This document shows, in pieces, positions 17,028 through 26,498 of a stretch of 62,754 bases of DNA (its first letter is position 1; each line of letters begins with the position of its first letter). Below the pieces are notes generated by a model that was not told where the DNA came from, ran no database searches, and saw only the letters and a list, made by a program, of their open reading frames with translations. The DNA is taken from positions 1 to 62,754 of the forward strand of contig CANJCB010000023.1 in assembly GCA_947473305.1 (NCBI GenBank), in the 5' to 3' direction. The DNA comes from Rhodospirillales bacterium (GTDB lineage: Bacteria; Pseudomonadota; Alphaproteobacteria; ATCC43930; CGMCC-115725). The position numbers and the translations under genes were made by a program.

Positions 17028-18470
17028 ATGGGAAAGCCTACCGGTTTCATCGAATACCCGCGCCGCGACCGCTCCTATGCGCCGGTCGACGAGCGGCTTC
17101 ATCATTACCGTGAGTTCGTCGATCCGCTGCCGGAGGAGGAACTGCGCAAGCAGGGCGCGCGCTGCATGGATTGCGGCACGCCCTTCTGCCATCACGGCTG
17201 TCCGGTCAACAACCTCATCCCGGAGTGGAACGACCTGACCTGGCGGGGCGACGCCAAGGGCGCGCTCGACGTGCTTCATCAGACCAACAACTTCCCGGAC
17301 TTCACCGGCCGGATCTGCCCCGCCCCTTGCGAGGCGGCCTGCACGATCAACCTCATCGACCAGCCGGTGACCATCAAGACCATCGAACATGCGATCGTCG
17401 AGCGCGGCTGGGATGAAGGCTGGATCGAGCCGCAGATCGCCGCCAAGCGCAGCGGGAAGCGTGTCGCCGTTATCGGCTCCGGTCCCTCCGGCATGGCCTG
17501 CGCGCAGCAATTGGCACGGGTCGGTCATGTGGTCGCCGTCTTCGAGAAGGCCCCCCGGATCGGCGGGCTCCTCCGCTACGGCATCCCGGACTTCAAGCTT
17601 GAGAAGGTGGTGATCGACCGCCGCATCGCCCAGATGCGGGCCGAGGGCGTCGAGTTCCATCCCAACAGCCATGTGGGGCACAATGTCCCCGTCGAGCGAC
17701 TGATGCGGGAGTTCGACGCGGTGGTGGTCGCCATCGGCGCGGAAGCGCCGCGTGACCTGCCGGTTCCGGGCCGTGACTTCAAGGGCGTCCATTTCGCCAT
17801 GGAATTCCTGACCCAGCAGAACCGCCGCGTTGCCGGGGAGAAGGTGCCCGACGAGGGTGCAATTCTCGCCACGGGCAAGCATGTGCTGGTGATCGGCGGC
17901 GGCGATACAGGCTCCGACTGCATCGGTACGTCGAACCGCCAGGGCGCTGCTTCCGTCACACAGATCGAGATCCTCTCCACCCCGCCGGACAAGGAAGACA
18001 AGCTCCTGACCTGGCCCAATTGGCCCATGAAGCTCCGCACCTCAAGCTCTCATGAAGAGGGCGTGGATCGCGATTGGGGCGTGCTGACCAAGGGCTTCAC
18101 GGGCGAGAACGGCCAAGTCACCGGCCTCGATGCGGCGCGGGTCGAATGGAAGACCAGCGGCGATGGGCGACCCTCCATGCAGGAAATCCCCGGCGGCGGC
18201 TTCCATATCAAGGCCGATCTCGTGCTTTTCGCCATGGGCTTCGTGCATCCCGTGCGCAGCGGTGCGCTGGATGCCTTGGGCGTGGCGCTCGACGACCGGG
18301 GCAACGTGCAGGCCAATACCAACGACTATTCGACCTCGGTGCCCAAGGTCTTCACCGCCGGCGATGCGCGGCGCGGCCAGTCGCTGGTCGTCTGGGCGAT
18401 TCGCGAAGGCCGGCAATGCGCCCGCGCGGTCGACGAATACCTGATGGGTTACTCCGACCTGCCACGGTAG
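17028..18470 (+). CDS. gltD: glutamate synthase (NADPH) small subunit
   Basis: About 480 residues from ATG 17028, one base after the gltB stop, with a GGGAG inside the gltB end as ribosome site. The N-terminus has the Cys-rich 4Fe-4S region [17 protein letters not shown]. Then comes the FAD-binding Rossmann motif [13 protein letters not shown] (about residue 150), the NADPH-binding motif [11 protein letters not shown] (about 290), and the C-terminal FAD contact [16 protein letters not shown]. It passes electrons from NADPH through FAD and the iron-sulfur clusters to the FMN in GltB. Length and motifs are normal. Confidence 0.97.
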   Translation: MGKPTGFIEYPRRDRSYAPVDERLHHYREFVDPLPEEELRKQGARCMDCGTPFCHHGCPVNNLIPEWNDLTWRGDAKGALDVLHQTNNFPDFTGRICPAPCEAACTINLIDQPVTIKTIEHAIVERGWDEGWIEPQIAAKRSGKRVAVIGSGPSGMACAQQLARVGHVVAVFEKAPRIGGLLRYGIPDFKLEKVVIDRRIAQMRAEGVEFHPNSHVGHNVPVERLMREFDAVVVAIGAEAPRDLPVPGRDFKGVHFAMEFLTQQNRRVAGEKVPDEGAILATGKHVLVIGGGDTGSDCIGTSNRQGAASVTQIEILSTPPDKEDKLLTWPNWPMKLRTSSSHEEGVDRDWGVLTKGFTGENGQVTGLDAARVEWKTSGDGRPSMQEIPGGGFHIKADLVLFAMGFVHPVRSGALDALGVALDDRGNVQANTNDYSTSVPKVFTAGDARRGQSLVVWAIREGRQCARAVDEYLMGYSDLPR

Positions 18471-18479
18471 GCGGAAACC

Positions 18480-19097
18480 TCAGGGCGGAACGGCGGCGAA
18501 GCTTACTTTTCCGCCAGGCACCTCGATCACGGCGACCGGTGCGGCGAGTTGCATCGCGAGGATGCCGGTGTAATAGGCATGGACCGTGCGGCTGGTGAGA
18601 TCGCCAGCCGCTACTGTCCGGGCCAGGGCCGCTTGCTGATCCTGCGAAAAAGATGTCGCCTCGCCCTCCGCCGTCACCTCGATACCCGAGCCGGAGGGAC
18701 AGACCGTAACAAGCCCCCCGCGCGGGATCGCGTCGGCGGCGAGCACGACGAGGTTGCTGGCAAGGCGTTGCCAGGCGGGCGACATCCCCCTTATCCCGGG
18801 CGACCAGTCGAGGCGGGCCTTGCCCCCTTCGAGAAGTCCCCGCGCCAATTCGCCCGCGTCGCTCCCCGCCGAGCCCGACGACGTATAGCCATAGGCGAAG
18901 CGATAGAACTGCAACCGCTGGCCTGCCTTCTTGGAGCTCTGTTCGACGAGCGCAATCGCGTCCTTGACGAAATCCGGGTCGTCCTCGCCGAGGAGTTCCA
19001 CGCCATTGGCAATCGCTCCCACCGGACTGATGATTTCATGGCAGAGACGGGAGCTCAGAAGCTCCGCCACGGTAAGATCGATCATCGTGCCGGTCAT
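18480..19097 (-). CDS. chpT: histidine phosphotransferase of the CtrA phosphorelay
   Basis: About 205 residues with SRLCHEIISPVGAIANGVELL at the N-terminus; His20 is the expected phospho-accepting residue in the helical dimerisation domain. The C-terminal part is a degenerate HATPase-like fold (LASNLVVLAADAIPRGG) without ATP-binding boxes. This is the ChpT pattern: it shuttles phosphate from CckA to the response regulators CtrA and CpdR. The start overlaps the mobA stop by four bases (ATGA), so translation is coupled; an ATG four codons in is also possible. It converges on gltD with nine bases between stops. cckA lies about 20 kb away in the same window. Confidence 0.92.
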   Translation of the reverse strand: MTGTMIDLTVAELLSSRLCHEIISPVGAIANGVELLGEDDPDFVKDAIALVEQSSKKAGQRLQFYRFAYGYTSSGSAGSDAGELARGLLEGGKARLDWSPGIRGMSPAWQRLASNLVVLAADAIPRGGLVTVCPSGSGIEVTAEGEATSFSQDQQAALARTVAAGDLTSRTVHAYYTGILAMQLAAPVAVIEVPGGKVSFAAVPP

Positions 19098-19708
19098 GGA
19101 AGATACTCCGCAGTCAGAAGGCGCTCGGCCTCCGCAAGGTCTTCAGGTCGGTTCGTATTGAAGAAGGGGTCGAAGGGCTCTGTCGAGAACTCTACGACTC
19201 GCAGGGGATAGCGGGCCGCGAACATGCCGACCTTGGCCATGCCCTGCGATACGATCGCGTCGCGCAACGGGCCGGCCAGGCCCACGGGCCAAAGCGCGCA
19301 AACCGGCTGGGTGCGGCCGCCCGAAGCGGCGCAGGCCAAGCCCCCCGCGCTTTCAAGAGATACGGCAAGCCGCGCCACGAAATCCGCCGGCACGAAGGGG
19401 CTATCGGCCGGAAGGCTTGCTACATGGGTAACGCCCGGAACCCTATCCGCCGCCCAATCGAGACCGGCCAGCACGCCGGCGAGGGGACCGGGAAAACCCG
19501 CTATGCTGTCAGGGGTCACCGGCAGTCCGAAAGAAGCGAAACGTGACGGATCGCCATTCGCATTGAGGGCCAAGGCTTCTACCTGCGGAGCCAGTCGCTC
19601 GACGATATGCGCCAGGATGGGTCGGCCTCTCAGAAGCCGCAGGCATTTGTCACCGCCCCCCATCCGCCGGGCCAGCCCGCCGGCGAGGATGATCCCCGCG
19701 ACCTTCAT
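19094..19708 (-). CDS. mobA: molybdenum cofactor guanylyltransferase
   Basis: A 204-residue nucleotidyltransferase with the N-terminal LAGGLARRMGGGDKCL signature (GTP-binding loop and Lys), the metal-binding LPADSPFVP motif near residue 98-106, and the C-terminal FFNTNRPEDL motif. It attaches GMP to molybdopterin to give the bis-MGD cofactor. It is divergent to moaA, which starts about 150 bases away on the other strand, so the region between is a shared promoter zone for two molybdenum cofactor genes. It is followed, with overlap, by chpT. Confidence 0.95.
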   Translation of the reverse strand: MKVAGIILAGGLARRMGGGDKCLRLLRGRPILAHIVERLAPQVEALALNANGDPSRFASFGLPVTPDSIAGFPGPLAGVLAGLDWAADRVPGVTHVASLPADSPFVPADFVARLAVSLESAGGLACAASGGRTQPVCALWPVGLAGPLRDAIVSQGMAKVGMFAARYPLRVVEFSTEPFDPFFNTNRPEDLAEAERLLTAEYLP

Positions 19709-19858
19709 GCGTCGCCCTTGGTGGCCAGCTCTCCCATAGGAGAATGATGAGGCCGCCGCAGGAGCGGTTCAAGTAGCGATCAAGTCCCCGCCCCGTCCGC
19801 AAAGCAGCTAGCACAAGATAAGGGGCGCAATTTGCCGAAAAGACATTATCTTAGGGGC

Positions 19859-20848
19859 ATGATCGACCCTTTTGGACGTCATGTAAGCTATCTGCGGGTA
19901 TCGGTGACCGACCGATGCGACTTCCGCTGCGTCTATTGCATGGCGGAAGACATGACCTTCCTGCCCAAGGCTGAAATCCTGTCCCTGGAGGAACTCGACC
20001 GGGTCTGCAGCGCCTTTATCCGCAAGGGTGTCCGCAAGCTGCGGCTTACCGGCGGGGAGCCTCTGGTCCGCCGTAACATCATGCAGCTCGTGCGCTCTCT
20101 GGGTCGGCATATCGATGCGGGCGCGCTCGACGAGCTCACGCTCACCACCAACGGCAGCCAGTTGGCGCGCCATGCGGAGGCCTTAAGGGAAGCCGGGGTC
20201 GAACGGATCAATGTCTCGCTCGACACGTTGGATCCTGAGAAATTCAAGGAAATCACCCGCTGGGGCCGGCTTGAGAAGGTGACCGAGGGGCTCGATGCCG
20301 CCAAGGCGGCTGGGCTCAAGGTGAAAATCAACACGGTCGCCCTGAAGGGCGTGAACGACGGCGAATTCGACCGGCTCGTCGAATGGTGCGGCGAGCAGGG
20401 CTTCGACCTGACTTTCATCGAAGTCATGCCCATGGGCGATATCGGCGAGACAAGGGTCGACCAATATCTCCCCCTGTCGATGGTCCGAAGCCAGCTTCAG
20501 AAGAACTGGACGCTCACCGAGACAAATTACCAAACGGGCGGGCCGGCACGGTACTATGATGTGGCAGAGACTGGCCGCCGGATCGGCATGATCACGCCTC
20601 TCACCCATAATTTTTGCGAGAGCTGCAACCGGGTTCGGCTGACCTGCACAGGGACACTTTATATGTGCCTGGGCCAGGAGGACGCCGCCGATCTTCGAAC
20701 TCCCCTGCGGGCCTCGGAAAGCGACGGGCCTCTGGAGGCCGCGATCGACGAAGCCATCGGCCGCAAGCCCAAGGGGCACGATTTCATCATCGACCGTCGC
20801 CACAAGAAGCCCGCGGTGGCCCGCCACATGAGCGTCACCGGCGGGTGA
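19859..20848 (+). CDS. moaA: GTP 3',8-cyclase
   Basis: About 329 residues from ATG 19859 ([15 protein letters not shown]), which matches the usual family start and has AGGGG upstream; an in-frame TTG at 19832 is less likely. It has the radical-SAM cysteines in CDFRCVYCM, the SAM-binding GGEP motif ([10 protein letters not shown]), and the second 4Fe-4S site cysteines in [14 protein letters not shown]. The C-terminus ends in GG, as in active MoaA. It performs the first step of molybdenum cofactor synthesis. nadK begins inside its stop codon. Confidence 0.97.
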   Translation: MIDPFGRHVSYLRVSVTDRCDFRCVYCMAEDMTFLPKAEILSLEELDRVCSAFIRKGVRKLRLTGGEPLVRRNIMQLVRSLGRHIDAGALDELTLTTNGSQLARHAEALREAGVERINVSLDTLDPEKFKEITRWGRLEKVTEGLDAAKAAGLKVKINTVALKGVNDGEFDRLVEWCGEQGFDLTFIEVMPMGDIGETRVDQYLPLSMVRSQLQKNWTLTETNYQTGGPARYYDVAETGRRIGMITPLTHNFCESCNRVRLTCTGTLYMCLGQEDAADLRTPLRASESDGPLEAAIDEAIGRKPKGHDFIIDRRHKKPAVARHMSVTGG

Positions 20849-21624
20849 ACCAAAGCCCGTCCGAATTGACGGTCGCTTTCGTCGCGAGCGAGGCGCCCAA
20901 CGCCCAGGCCGCACTCACCGAGTTGCGTGGTCTTTATCCTTTTGTCGCACCGGAAGAGGCAAGGGTCATCGTCGCCCTGGGCGGTGATGGCTTTATGTTG
21001 GAAACGCTCCACCGTTACCTGAAACGCAACGTGCCGATTTACGGCATGCACCGTGGCACGGTCGGCTTCCTGATGAACCTCTATAGACCGGAAGGCCTCA
21101 TGGAGCGGTTGGCCCTTGCCCAGCCGGTGCGGCTCCATCCCTTGGAGATGCTCGCCATAGACGAGCGTGGCAAGAAGCATCGCGCACTCGCGATCAACGA
21201 GGTGTCGCTCCTGCGCGAAACACGCCAGGCTGCCAAGATCCGCATCACGGTCGACAAGATCGAGCGCCTCGACGCGCTCACCAGCGACGGCATCATGCTC
21301 GCAACGCCGGTCGGCAGCACCGCCTATAACCTGTCGGCACATGGACCCATCATTCCCCTGGGGGCCGGCGTGCTCGCCCTGACACCGATCAGCGCCTTCC
21401 GGCCTCGCCGCTGGCGGGGTGCGCTACTGCCCCATCAGGCCACGGTGCATTTCGATATCCTCGAAGCGCAAAAGCGCCCTGTCTCGGCGGTCGCCGACTA
21501 TACCGAAGTGCGAGACGTCGTCTCAGTCACAGTCCATGAAAGCCGCCGGGTCGCGCTCACGATGCTTTTCGATCCCGAACACAACCTCGAAGAGCGCGTG
21601 CTGAAGGAACAGTTCCAAGCCTAG
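20845..21624 (+). CDS. nadK: NAD kinase
   Basis: About 259 residues starting at GTG 20845, where GTGA overlaps the moaA stop; the normal family N-terminus begins shortly after. Key motifs are [13 protein letters not shown] (GGDG, nucleotide binding and catalysis), [13 protein letters not shown], the NE/D region [14 protein letters not shown], and [16 protein letters not shown]. It phosphorylates NAD to NADP. The overlap with moaA means it is translated from the same message by coupling. This arrangement makes NADP supply and molybdenum cofactor synthesis neighbours, though a functional link is only inferred. Confidence 0.95.
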   Translation: MNQSPSELTVAFVASEAPNAQAALTELRGLYPFVAPEEARVIVALGGDGFMLETLHRYLKRNVPIYGMHRGTVGFLMNLYRPEGLMERLALAQPVRLHPLEMLAIDERGKKHRALAINEVSLLRETRQAAKIRITVDKIERLDALTSDGIMLATPVGSTAYNLSAHGPIIPLGAGVLALTPISAFRPRRWRGALLPHQATVHFDILEAQKRPVSAVADYTEVRDVVSVTVHESRRVALTMLFDPEHNLEERVLKEQFQA

Positions 21625-21679
21625 CGCTGATGCCTGCCCCTGGGGCATAGTAGGGACCCATTGGGCGAGGAGATATTGC

Positions 21680-22846
21680 GTGACGGCTCCTGTCTATTCC
21701 AGCATCGACCTAGTAAGGCGTCTCGTCGCCTACGACACGACGAGTCGCGGCTCGAACCTAGAACTCATCACCTTCGTCCAGGAATACCTTGAAGCCTATG
21801 GCGTCGAGAGCGAGCTGACCTTCGATCCCGGCGGGAAAAAGGCCAATCTCTACGCGACGATCGGATCGAAGGAATTGGGCGGTGTCATGCTGTCGGGCCA
21901 TACCGATGTGGTGCCGGTGGATGGCCAAGCCTGGAAGACCGATCCTTTCGCCGTCGTCGAAGCGGGCGACAAGCTTTACGGGCGCGGCACCGCCGATATG
22001 AAGAGCTTCCTGGCGGTGGCGCTGGCCCTCCTGCCGGAAATCAAGGCTCGCAAGCTCAAGATGCCGGTTCATTTCGCCATGTCTTTCGACGAGGAGGTCG
22101 GCTGCCAGGGCGTGCGCCACCTCATCACGGCCCTGGCGAAAAAACCCGTAAAACCAAGGCTCTGCATCATCGGCGAACCGACGCTCATGAAGCCTGTCTC
22201 GGCCCACAAAGGCAAGGTGAGCTGGCGCTGCGAGGTTCATGGGCACGAGAGCCATTCCGCCCTCGCCCACCAAGGCGCCAATGCTGTCGAAGCCGCCGCC
22301 GAGATGATTGCCTATCTCAAGGCAGCCGCCCGGCAGAAACGCGACAAAGGTCCCTTCGATCCCCGTTTCGACCCACCCTATTCGACGATCCATACCGGCA
22401 CGGTCAACGGGGGCACAGCGCTCAATATCGTGCCGAAGGATTGCTCCTTCGTCTTTGAATGCCGCCATGTGCCGGGCGATGACCCCCATGCGGTTTACGA
22501 CAACCTCATGACCTATGCGAACACGCATATCTTGCCCGAAATGCGGGCGGTTTCGGCCGCGACGGGGATTGACGTTGAGGTGGTGACGGCGGTTCCCGGT
22601 CTCGGTGCCGATCCCAATGGCGAGGCGATGCAGATGGTGCTGGCGCTGACCGGCGCGAACGAGGCCGGCACTGTCGCTTTCGGCACCGAAGGCGGGCTGT
22701 TCCAAGAGGCGGGCATTCCGACCATGGTCTGCGGCCCCGGCTCCATTGAGCAGGCCCATAAACCCGATGAATTCATCGCCGCCGAACAGATCGTCCAATG
22801 CAAAGGCTTCCTGCGCCGGCTTCTCGACCGGCTAACCACTGTCTGA
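21680..22846 (+). CDS. argE: acetylornithine deacetylase
   Basis: A 388-residue M20-family metallohydrolase. Zinc site motifs are visible: MLSGHTDVVPVDG (first His and catalytic Asp), GRGTADMKS (bridging Asp), DEEVGCQG (catalytic Glu and ligand Glu), GEPT, and the C-terminal His region GPGSIEQAHKPDEF. The dimerisation domain is between about 175 and 295. It removes the acetyl group of N-acetylornithine in arginine synthesis; succinyl-diaminopimelate deacylase is the close alternative, but GSIEQAHKPDEF favours ArgE. Start is GTG with GAGGAG upstream. Confidence 0.93.
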   Translation: MTAPVYSSIDLVRRLVAYDTTSRGSNLELITFVQEYLEAYGVESELTFDPGGKKANLYATIGSKELGGVMLSGHTDVVPVDGQAWKTDPFAVVEAGDKLYGRGTADMKSFLAVALALLPEIKARKLKMPVHFAMSFDEEVGCQGVRHLITALAKKPVKPRLCIIGEPTLMKPVSAHKGKVSWRCEVHGHESHSALAHQGANAVEAAAEMIAYLKAAARQKRDKGPFDPRFDPPYSTIHTGTVNGGTALNIVPKDCSFVFECRHVPGDDPHAVYDNLMTYANTHILPEMRAVSAATGIDVEVVTAVPGLGADPNGEAMQMVLALTGANEAGTVAFGTEGGLFQEAGIPTMVCGPGSIEQAHKPDEFIAAEQIVQCKGFLRRLLDRLTTV

Positions 22847-22853
22847 CGCAGCC

Positions 22854-23789
22854 ATGGCCTTGTCCGACGGCTATCCGGTGGAACTCGTTCCGCCTGATAT
22901 TTCAGCCTATCGGACAGGCAATACCGGCGTGCCCTATGCGACCCGGATACCCAGCGGGAAGCCAGGTCCCGAGGTGGTGGTCGTCGCCCTGACCCATGGC
23001 AATGAGATTTGCGGGGCGATCACCCTCGATCGTCTGTTCCGCCAGGATGTCAGGCCTCAAATCGGCGCTCTCACGCTCGCCTTCGCCAATGTCGAGGCCT
23101 ACGAAACTTTCGATCCCCGCTATCCCGGCGCGTCGCGCTTCATCGACGAGGATTTCAACCGGCTCTGGGATGCCGCGACCCTCGACGGTCCCCGCCAATC
23201 CCTGGAATTGGCGAGGGCGCGACGCCTGCGGGCGATCGTCGACCAGGCGGACCTGCTTCTCGATCTCCATTCGATGCAGCATGCCACCCCTCCCCTGATG
23301 CTCGCCGGCATGACGGAAAAGTCTCTCGACCTCGCCCGGAAAGTCGGCGTACCGGGGCTGATCGTGCGCGACGAGGGCCATGCGGCCGGTCGGCGCATGC
23401 GGGATTACGGAGATTTCTCGGATCCCTTTTCCCCGAAGACTGCTCTCCTGGTGGAATGCGGCCAGCATTGGGAAAGCCGGTCGGCGGAAGTCGCCTATGA
23501 CACGACGATCCGCTTCCTCGTCTCCGTCGGGATGCTGGCGACAGGTAATCCCCCGGCGGCGCCGCAACAGGTGATCACCATCACCGATGCGGTGACGATA
23601 CGGTCGGAAGCCTTCGAGTTCACCGAGGATTTTCAGGGAATGGAGGTGATTCCCAGCGCTGGGACGATCATCGCCGAAGACGAAGGCCGCACAATCCGCA
23701 CGCCCTATGACAACTGCGTGTTGATCATGCCGTCGCGACGGCTCTCGCCTGGACAGACGGCCGTGCGCCTGGGCCACTTCACCGGATGA
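22854..23789 (+). CDS. succinylglutamate desuccinylase / aspartoacylase family hydrolase
   Basis: A 311-residue M14-like zinc amidohydrolase. The first zinc motif is in ALTHGNEICG (H-x-x-E), the Asn/Arg substrate motif in FNRLW, and the next zinc His in LLLDLHSMQ. The C-terminal third is a beta-rich domain (EVIPSAGTIIAEDEGRTIRTP), as in AspA/AstE. It lies seven bases after argE and overlaps the next gene by four, so it belongs to an argE operon. Substrate is not defined by sequence; an N-acyl amino acid is likely given the neighbour. Confidence 0.88.
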   Translation: MALSDGYPVELVPPDISAYRTGNTGVPYATRIPSGKPGPEVVVVALTHGNEICGAITLDRLFRQDVRPQIGALTLAFANVEAYETFDPRYPGASRFIDEDFNRLWDAATLDGPRQSLELARARRLRAIVDQADLLLDLHSMQHATPPLMLAGMTEKSLDLARKVGVPGLIVRDEGHAAGRRMRDYGDFSDPFSPKTALLVECGQHWESRSAEVAYDTTIRFLVSVGMLATGNPPAAPQQVITITDAVTIRSEAFEFTEDFQGMEVIPSAGTIIAEDEGRTIRTPYDNCVLIMPSRRLSPGQTAVRLGHFTG

Positions 23790-24820
23790 GCGGTTTGCGG
23801 CTGCTTCCCATCGCGGCCCTGGGCGCCTTCCTGGGGTTCATATCCGGATCACAGGCGCAAGCCCCCTCTCTCGACGTGCCGCTCGATTGCGATCTGGGGC
23901 AGAATTGCTGGGTCGCCAGCTACTATGACGATGGACAGTTTTCCAACGTCCACGATTATCTCTGCGGCGGCTTCACCTATCCCGGCAATGACGGGACAGA
24001 TTTTGCCGTTCGCGATCTCAAGGCAGCTGTCGAAGGCGTCACGGTGACGGCGGCAGCCCCTGGAGAAATCCTCCGCCTGCGCAACGACATGCCCGACGAG
24101 ACGATCGGCGCGGCGGGCCGGGAGGCTATCGCCGGTCGCGAATGCGGCAATGGCGTCCTGATCGATCATGGCGGGGGATGGCAGACGCAATATTGCCATC
24201 TGCGCCTGGGATCTCTGGCAGTCCGCGAGGGTGATCGCGTCTCAAGGGGCCAGCGGCTCGGAATGGTGGGCCTCTCGGGTTATACGAGCTTTCCCCACCT
24301 TCATTTCAAGCTCACTTACAACGGACGGGAGATCGATCCCTTCCTGGGACTCGACACGCCGGTGCGCAACCCGCTCGCTGTGCCGCCGAAGAGTTGCACC
24401 GCCGGTGGCGCCAAGTCGCTCTGGAGCCCGGTGGCCCGACGCAGCATCGCCTATACACCAGGCATCGCCTTCAATCTCGGTATCGTGGCGGGTCCGGCCG
24501 ACTGGGGCTCGGCGCGGCGCGGCGACTATCGCGACGCCCGCGTGTCGAATGACGCCGAGGCCATGACCCTCTGGGCGGAAATCCTTGGCACGGCTCCCCG
24601 CAGCGAGGTCATTCTGCGCATCAGGGGGCCTAACGGCGCGATTCTCGTCGAGCAGGTGGAGATCCTCGACCGGCTGAGCCCGGTCCTCTTCCGGACTCTC
24701 AGCTTGCAGAAATCAGGAGAGCCCTGGCGGCGCGGCACTTATCGCGGCGAGATCCTCGTCAATCGGAAGCAGCCCACCCCTGGGCTCGTATCCCGGGACG
24801 TAGCTGTCGAGATCAAATAG
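23786..24820 (+). CDS. secreted M23-like peptidase with an altered zinc ligand
   Basis: A 344-residue protein with a signal peptide (about 24 residues, cleavage near GSQAQA), a Cys-containing segment (DCDLGQNCWVASYY), an M23/LytM domain at about 55-185, and a C-terminal beta-domain of about 140 residues. The domain keeps QYCHL (His138) and FPHLHF (His171, His173). However the first zinc motif, HxGxD in active M23 enzymes, reads Asn68-Asp-Gly-Thr-Asp72: the His is Asn (AAT at 23987). It may have lost hydrolase activity or use a different ligand. It overlaps the preceding hydrolase gene by ATGA. Role in cell-wall remodelling is inferred from fold only. Confidence 0.85.
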   Translation: MSGLRLLPIAALGAFLGFISGSQAQAPSLDVPLDCDLGQNCWVASYYDDGQFSNVHDYLCGGFTYPGNDGTDFAVRDLKAAVEGVTVTAAAPGEILRLRNDMPDETIGAAGREAIAGRECGNGVLIDHGGGWQTQYCHLRLGSLAVREGDRVSRGQRLGMVGLSGYTSFPHLHFKLTYNGREIDPFLGLDTPVRNPLAVPPKSCTAGGAKSLWSPVARRSIAYTPGIAFNLGIVAGPADWGSARRGDYRDARVSNDAEAMTLWAEILGTAPRSEVILRIRGPNGAILVEQVEILDRLSPVLFRTLSLQKSGEPWRRGTYRGEILVNRKQPTPGLVSRDVAVEIK

Positions 24821-24823
24821 CAG

Positions 24824-25540
24824 CTAGCCTCGTGTGCCCAGCCGCACCGCCACATGCCCGTTCTTCTGGGCAAACCCCAGATATTCATAGGTGAAGCCGC
24901 TGACCTGGATGAATTCCTGGAAAGCCTTCCACTCGTGGCGCTTCCAGTTCGGATAGTTGAAATATTCGTCGAAGACGATGACCGTGCCGGGCTCCAGCCT
25001 CGATTTCAGTCCGTCGAAGATCGTCACCGTCGATGAATAGATATCGCAGTCGACATGCAGCAAAGCCACTGGCCCCGCGTTGGACGTCAGGAACAGCGGA
25101 ATCGTGTCGTTGAACCAGCCCTTATGCAGCATCACCTCGGGCGGCACCTCGGGAAGCGTGCCCTGGCGGGAAAATTTTCCCTTCCGCTCGAAGGTGCCGG
25201 ACCAGTTCTCCGGCAGGCCTTCGAAACTGTCGAAGCCGTGGATGCGGCGACCGCTAACCTTGGCGAGATGACGAACGCTCGCCCCATCGGCCACGCCGAA
25301 CTCCAAGATCAGCCCGTCCTTGGGCGCTTCCGACGCAGCAAAGGCCAGCAAGTCCCACCGATCCACGAAGATCAGCGCATCCGACATATGGGCCTCGATA
25401 TAGTCGAGGCTCTCGCGCTTGGCCTTCATCTGCAGGTCGGTGATGAGGTAATGGCCATGATATTTGAGGAAGAAGCGGCGGTAGAGCCGCTCCGACAGCG
25501 GCATGGGGCGGCGGTCGCCCTTCTTGCCGAAAAGTCCCAT
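24824..25540 (-). CDS. class I SAM-dependent methyltransferase, TylF/macrocin O-methyltransferase-like
   Basis: About 238 residues. It has ILEFGVADGASVRHLA as the SAM-binding motif I, GFDSFEGLPENW, a metal/substrate segment LLHVDCDIYSSTVTIFD and VIVFDEYFNYPNW. These match TylF-type methyltransferases that methylate sugars or other secondary metabolites. I chose the ATG at 25540, which has GAGGAGC seven bases upstream and overlaps the stop of the GT2 gene by one base; a TTG one codon earlier is possible. The pair with a sugar transferase suggests surface-glycan methylation, which is inference. Confidence 0.87.
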   Translation of the reverse strand: MGLFGKKGDRRPMPLSERLYRRFFLKYHGHYLITDLQMKAKRESLDYIEAHMSDALIFVDRWDLLAFAASEAPKDGLILEFGVADGASVRHLAKVSGRRIHGFDSFEGLPENWSGTFERKGKFSRQGTLPEVPPEVMLHKGWFNDTIPLFLTSNAGPVALLHVDCDIYSSTVTIFDGLKSRLEPGTVIVFDEYFNYPNWKRHEWKAFQEFIQVSGFTYEYLGFAQKNGHVAVRLGTRG

Positions 25541-26355
25541 CAACGGTGCTCCTCATCCGGCGGGCGAACCACCGTCTTCAAATAGATCAGCATCGGGTAG
25601 CAGGCGGAAAACAGCGCCAATGCCACCCCATAGGCACCTTCGCGATAACCGCGCCGCGCCACATAGGATTTCCAGCCCCGGCTCCACATCCGGCGCAGGG
25701 AATGGCCGAAGTGAGGCAGATTCCCGGTCTCCAGCGCGTCGAGCGCCGCGAGATCGGTATAGCGATTGAGGCGCTGGAACATCTCGGAAATGTCGCGATC
25801 GACGAAATGATGGATCGGTTGATGGAGTTGTCGGCGCTCGCCGGTCAGCGTGATCTTGGGATGGACGCGGCCTTCGCCCCAGCGCTTGGCGCCCTTATGG
25901 AAAAGCGCCGCCTTCTGACCGACCCCGTTATAGGCGCCCCAGCCGTGCCGGACGAGGTGGCTGCCCACATGATTGGCGAAGGGGATCAGGAAATAGCCAC
26001 CCGCCGCTTGGACGATTGCCTGGCGGATTTCGGCCGCGAGCTCCGAGGGGACCCATTCGTCCGCATCGACCTCCAGGATCCAATCCCCCCGGCAGGCGTC
26101 GATCCCGGCATTGCGCCGTTCGCCTTCCCGCTCCCAGCCCCCTTCGACGAGACGGGCCTGGAATGTGCGGGCGATCTCGGCGGACCGGTCGGTCGAGCGG
26201 TCCAGCACAACCACGATCTCATCGGCAAAGGCGAGGCGGTCGAGACAGGCGGCAAGCCGCACTTCCTCGTTTCTGGCGACGACCAGAGCCGAAAGCGTGG
26301 GTCCAGCCCGTCCTGCCTTCCGTCCCTCGATCCTACGCGCCGCCGATGCCGTCAT
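25540..26355 (-). CDS. glycosyltransferase family 2 (WaaE/KdtX-like)
   Basis: A 271-residue GT-A enzyme. The N-terminal domain begins LSALVVARNEEVRLAACLDRL, then ADEIVVVLDRSTDRSAEIA and the DxD motif within ILEVDADEWV. The C-terminal part has SRGWKSYVARRGYREGAYGVALA followed by a hydrophobic segment near the end (FSACYPMLIYLKTVV), as in LPS core beta-1,4-glucosyltransferases of the WaaE/KdtX group. It probably acts on the cytoplasmic face on LPS core. It is translationally coupled to the methyltransferase. It is not part of the exopolysaccharide cluster 14 kb away. Confidence 0.88.
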   Translation of the reverse strand: MTASAARRIEGRKAGRAGPTLSALVVARNEEVRLAACLDRLAFADEIVVVLDRSTDRSAEIARTFQARLVEGGWEREGERRNAGIDACRGDWILEVDADEWVPSELAAEIRQAIVQAAGGYFLIPFANHVGSHLVRHGWGAYNGVGQKAALFHKGAKRWGEGRVHPKITLTGERRQLHQPIHHFVDRDISEMFQRLNRYTDLAALDALETGNLPHFGHSLRRMWSRGWKSYVARRGYREGAYGVALALFSACYPMLIYLKTVVRPPDEEHR

Positions 26356-26498
26356 GTTTCCCCATCCGATGGGGCGACAAACTCAACCAAGGCGCGGGCC
26401 TCGTCAACTGTCGAAGCCCGAAATTGCCTCACGGCGGTAACGCCGGTGTCATCGATCCCCTGTAAGGTCCCGCCATCTTCCAGCTAGAGGAGCGCGCC

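Noticed and set aside
26356-26498. Possible small frame upstream of the GT2 gene on the minus strand ending at its start
   Set aside because: A GTG-initiated stretch of about 26 codons overlapping the GT2 ATG has no ribosome site or family pattern.
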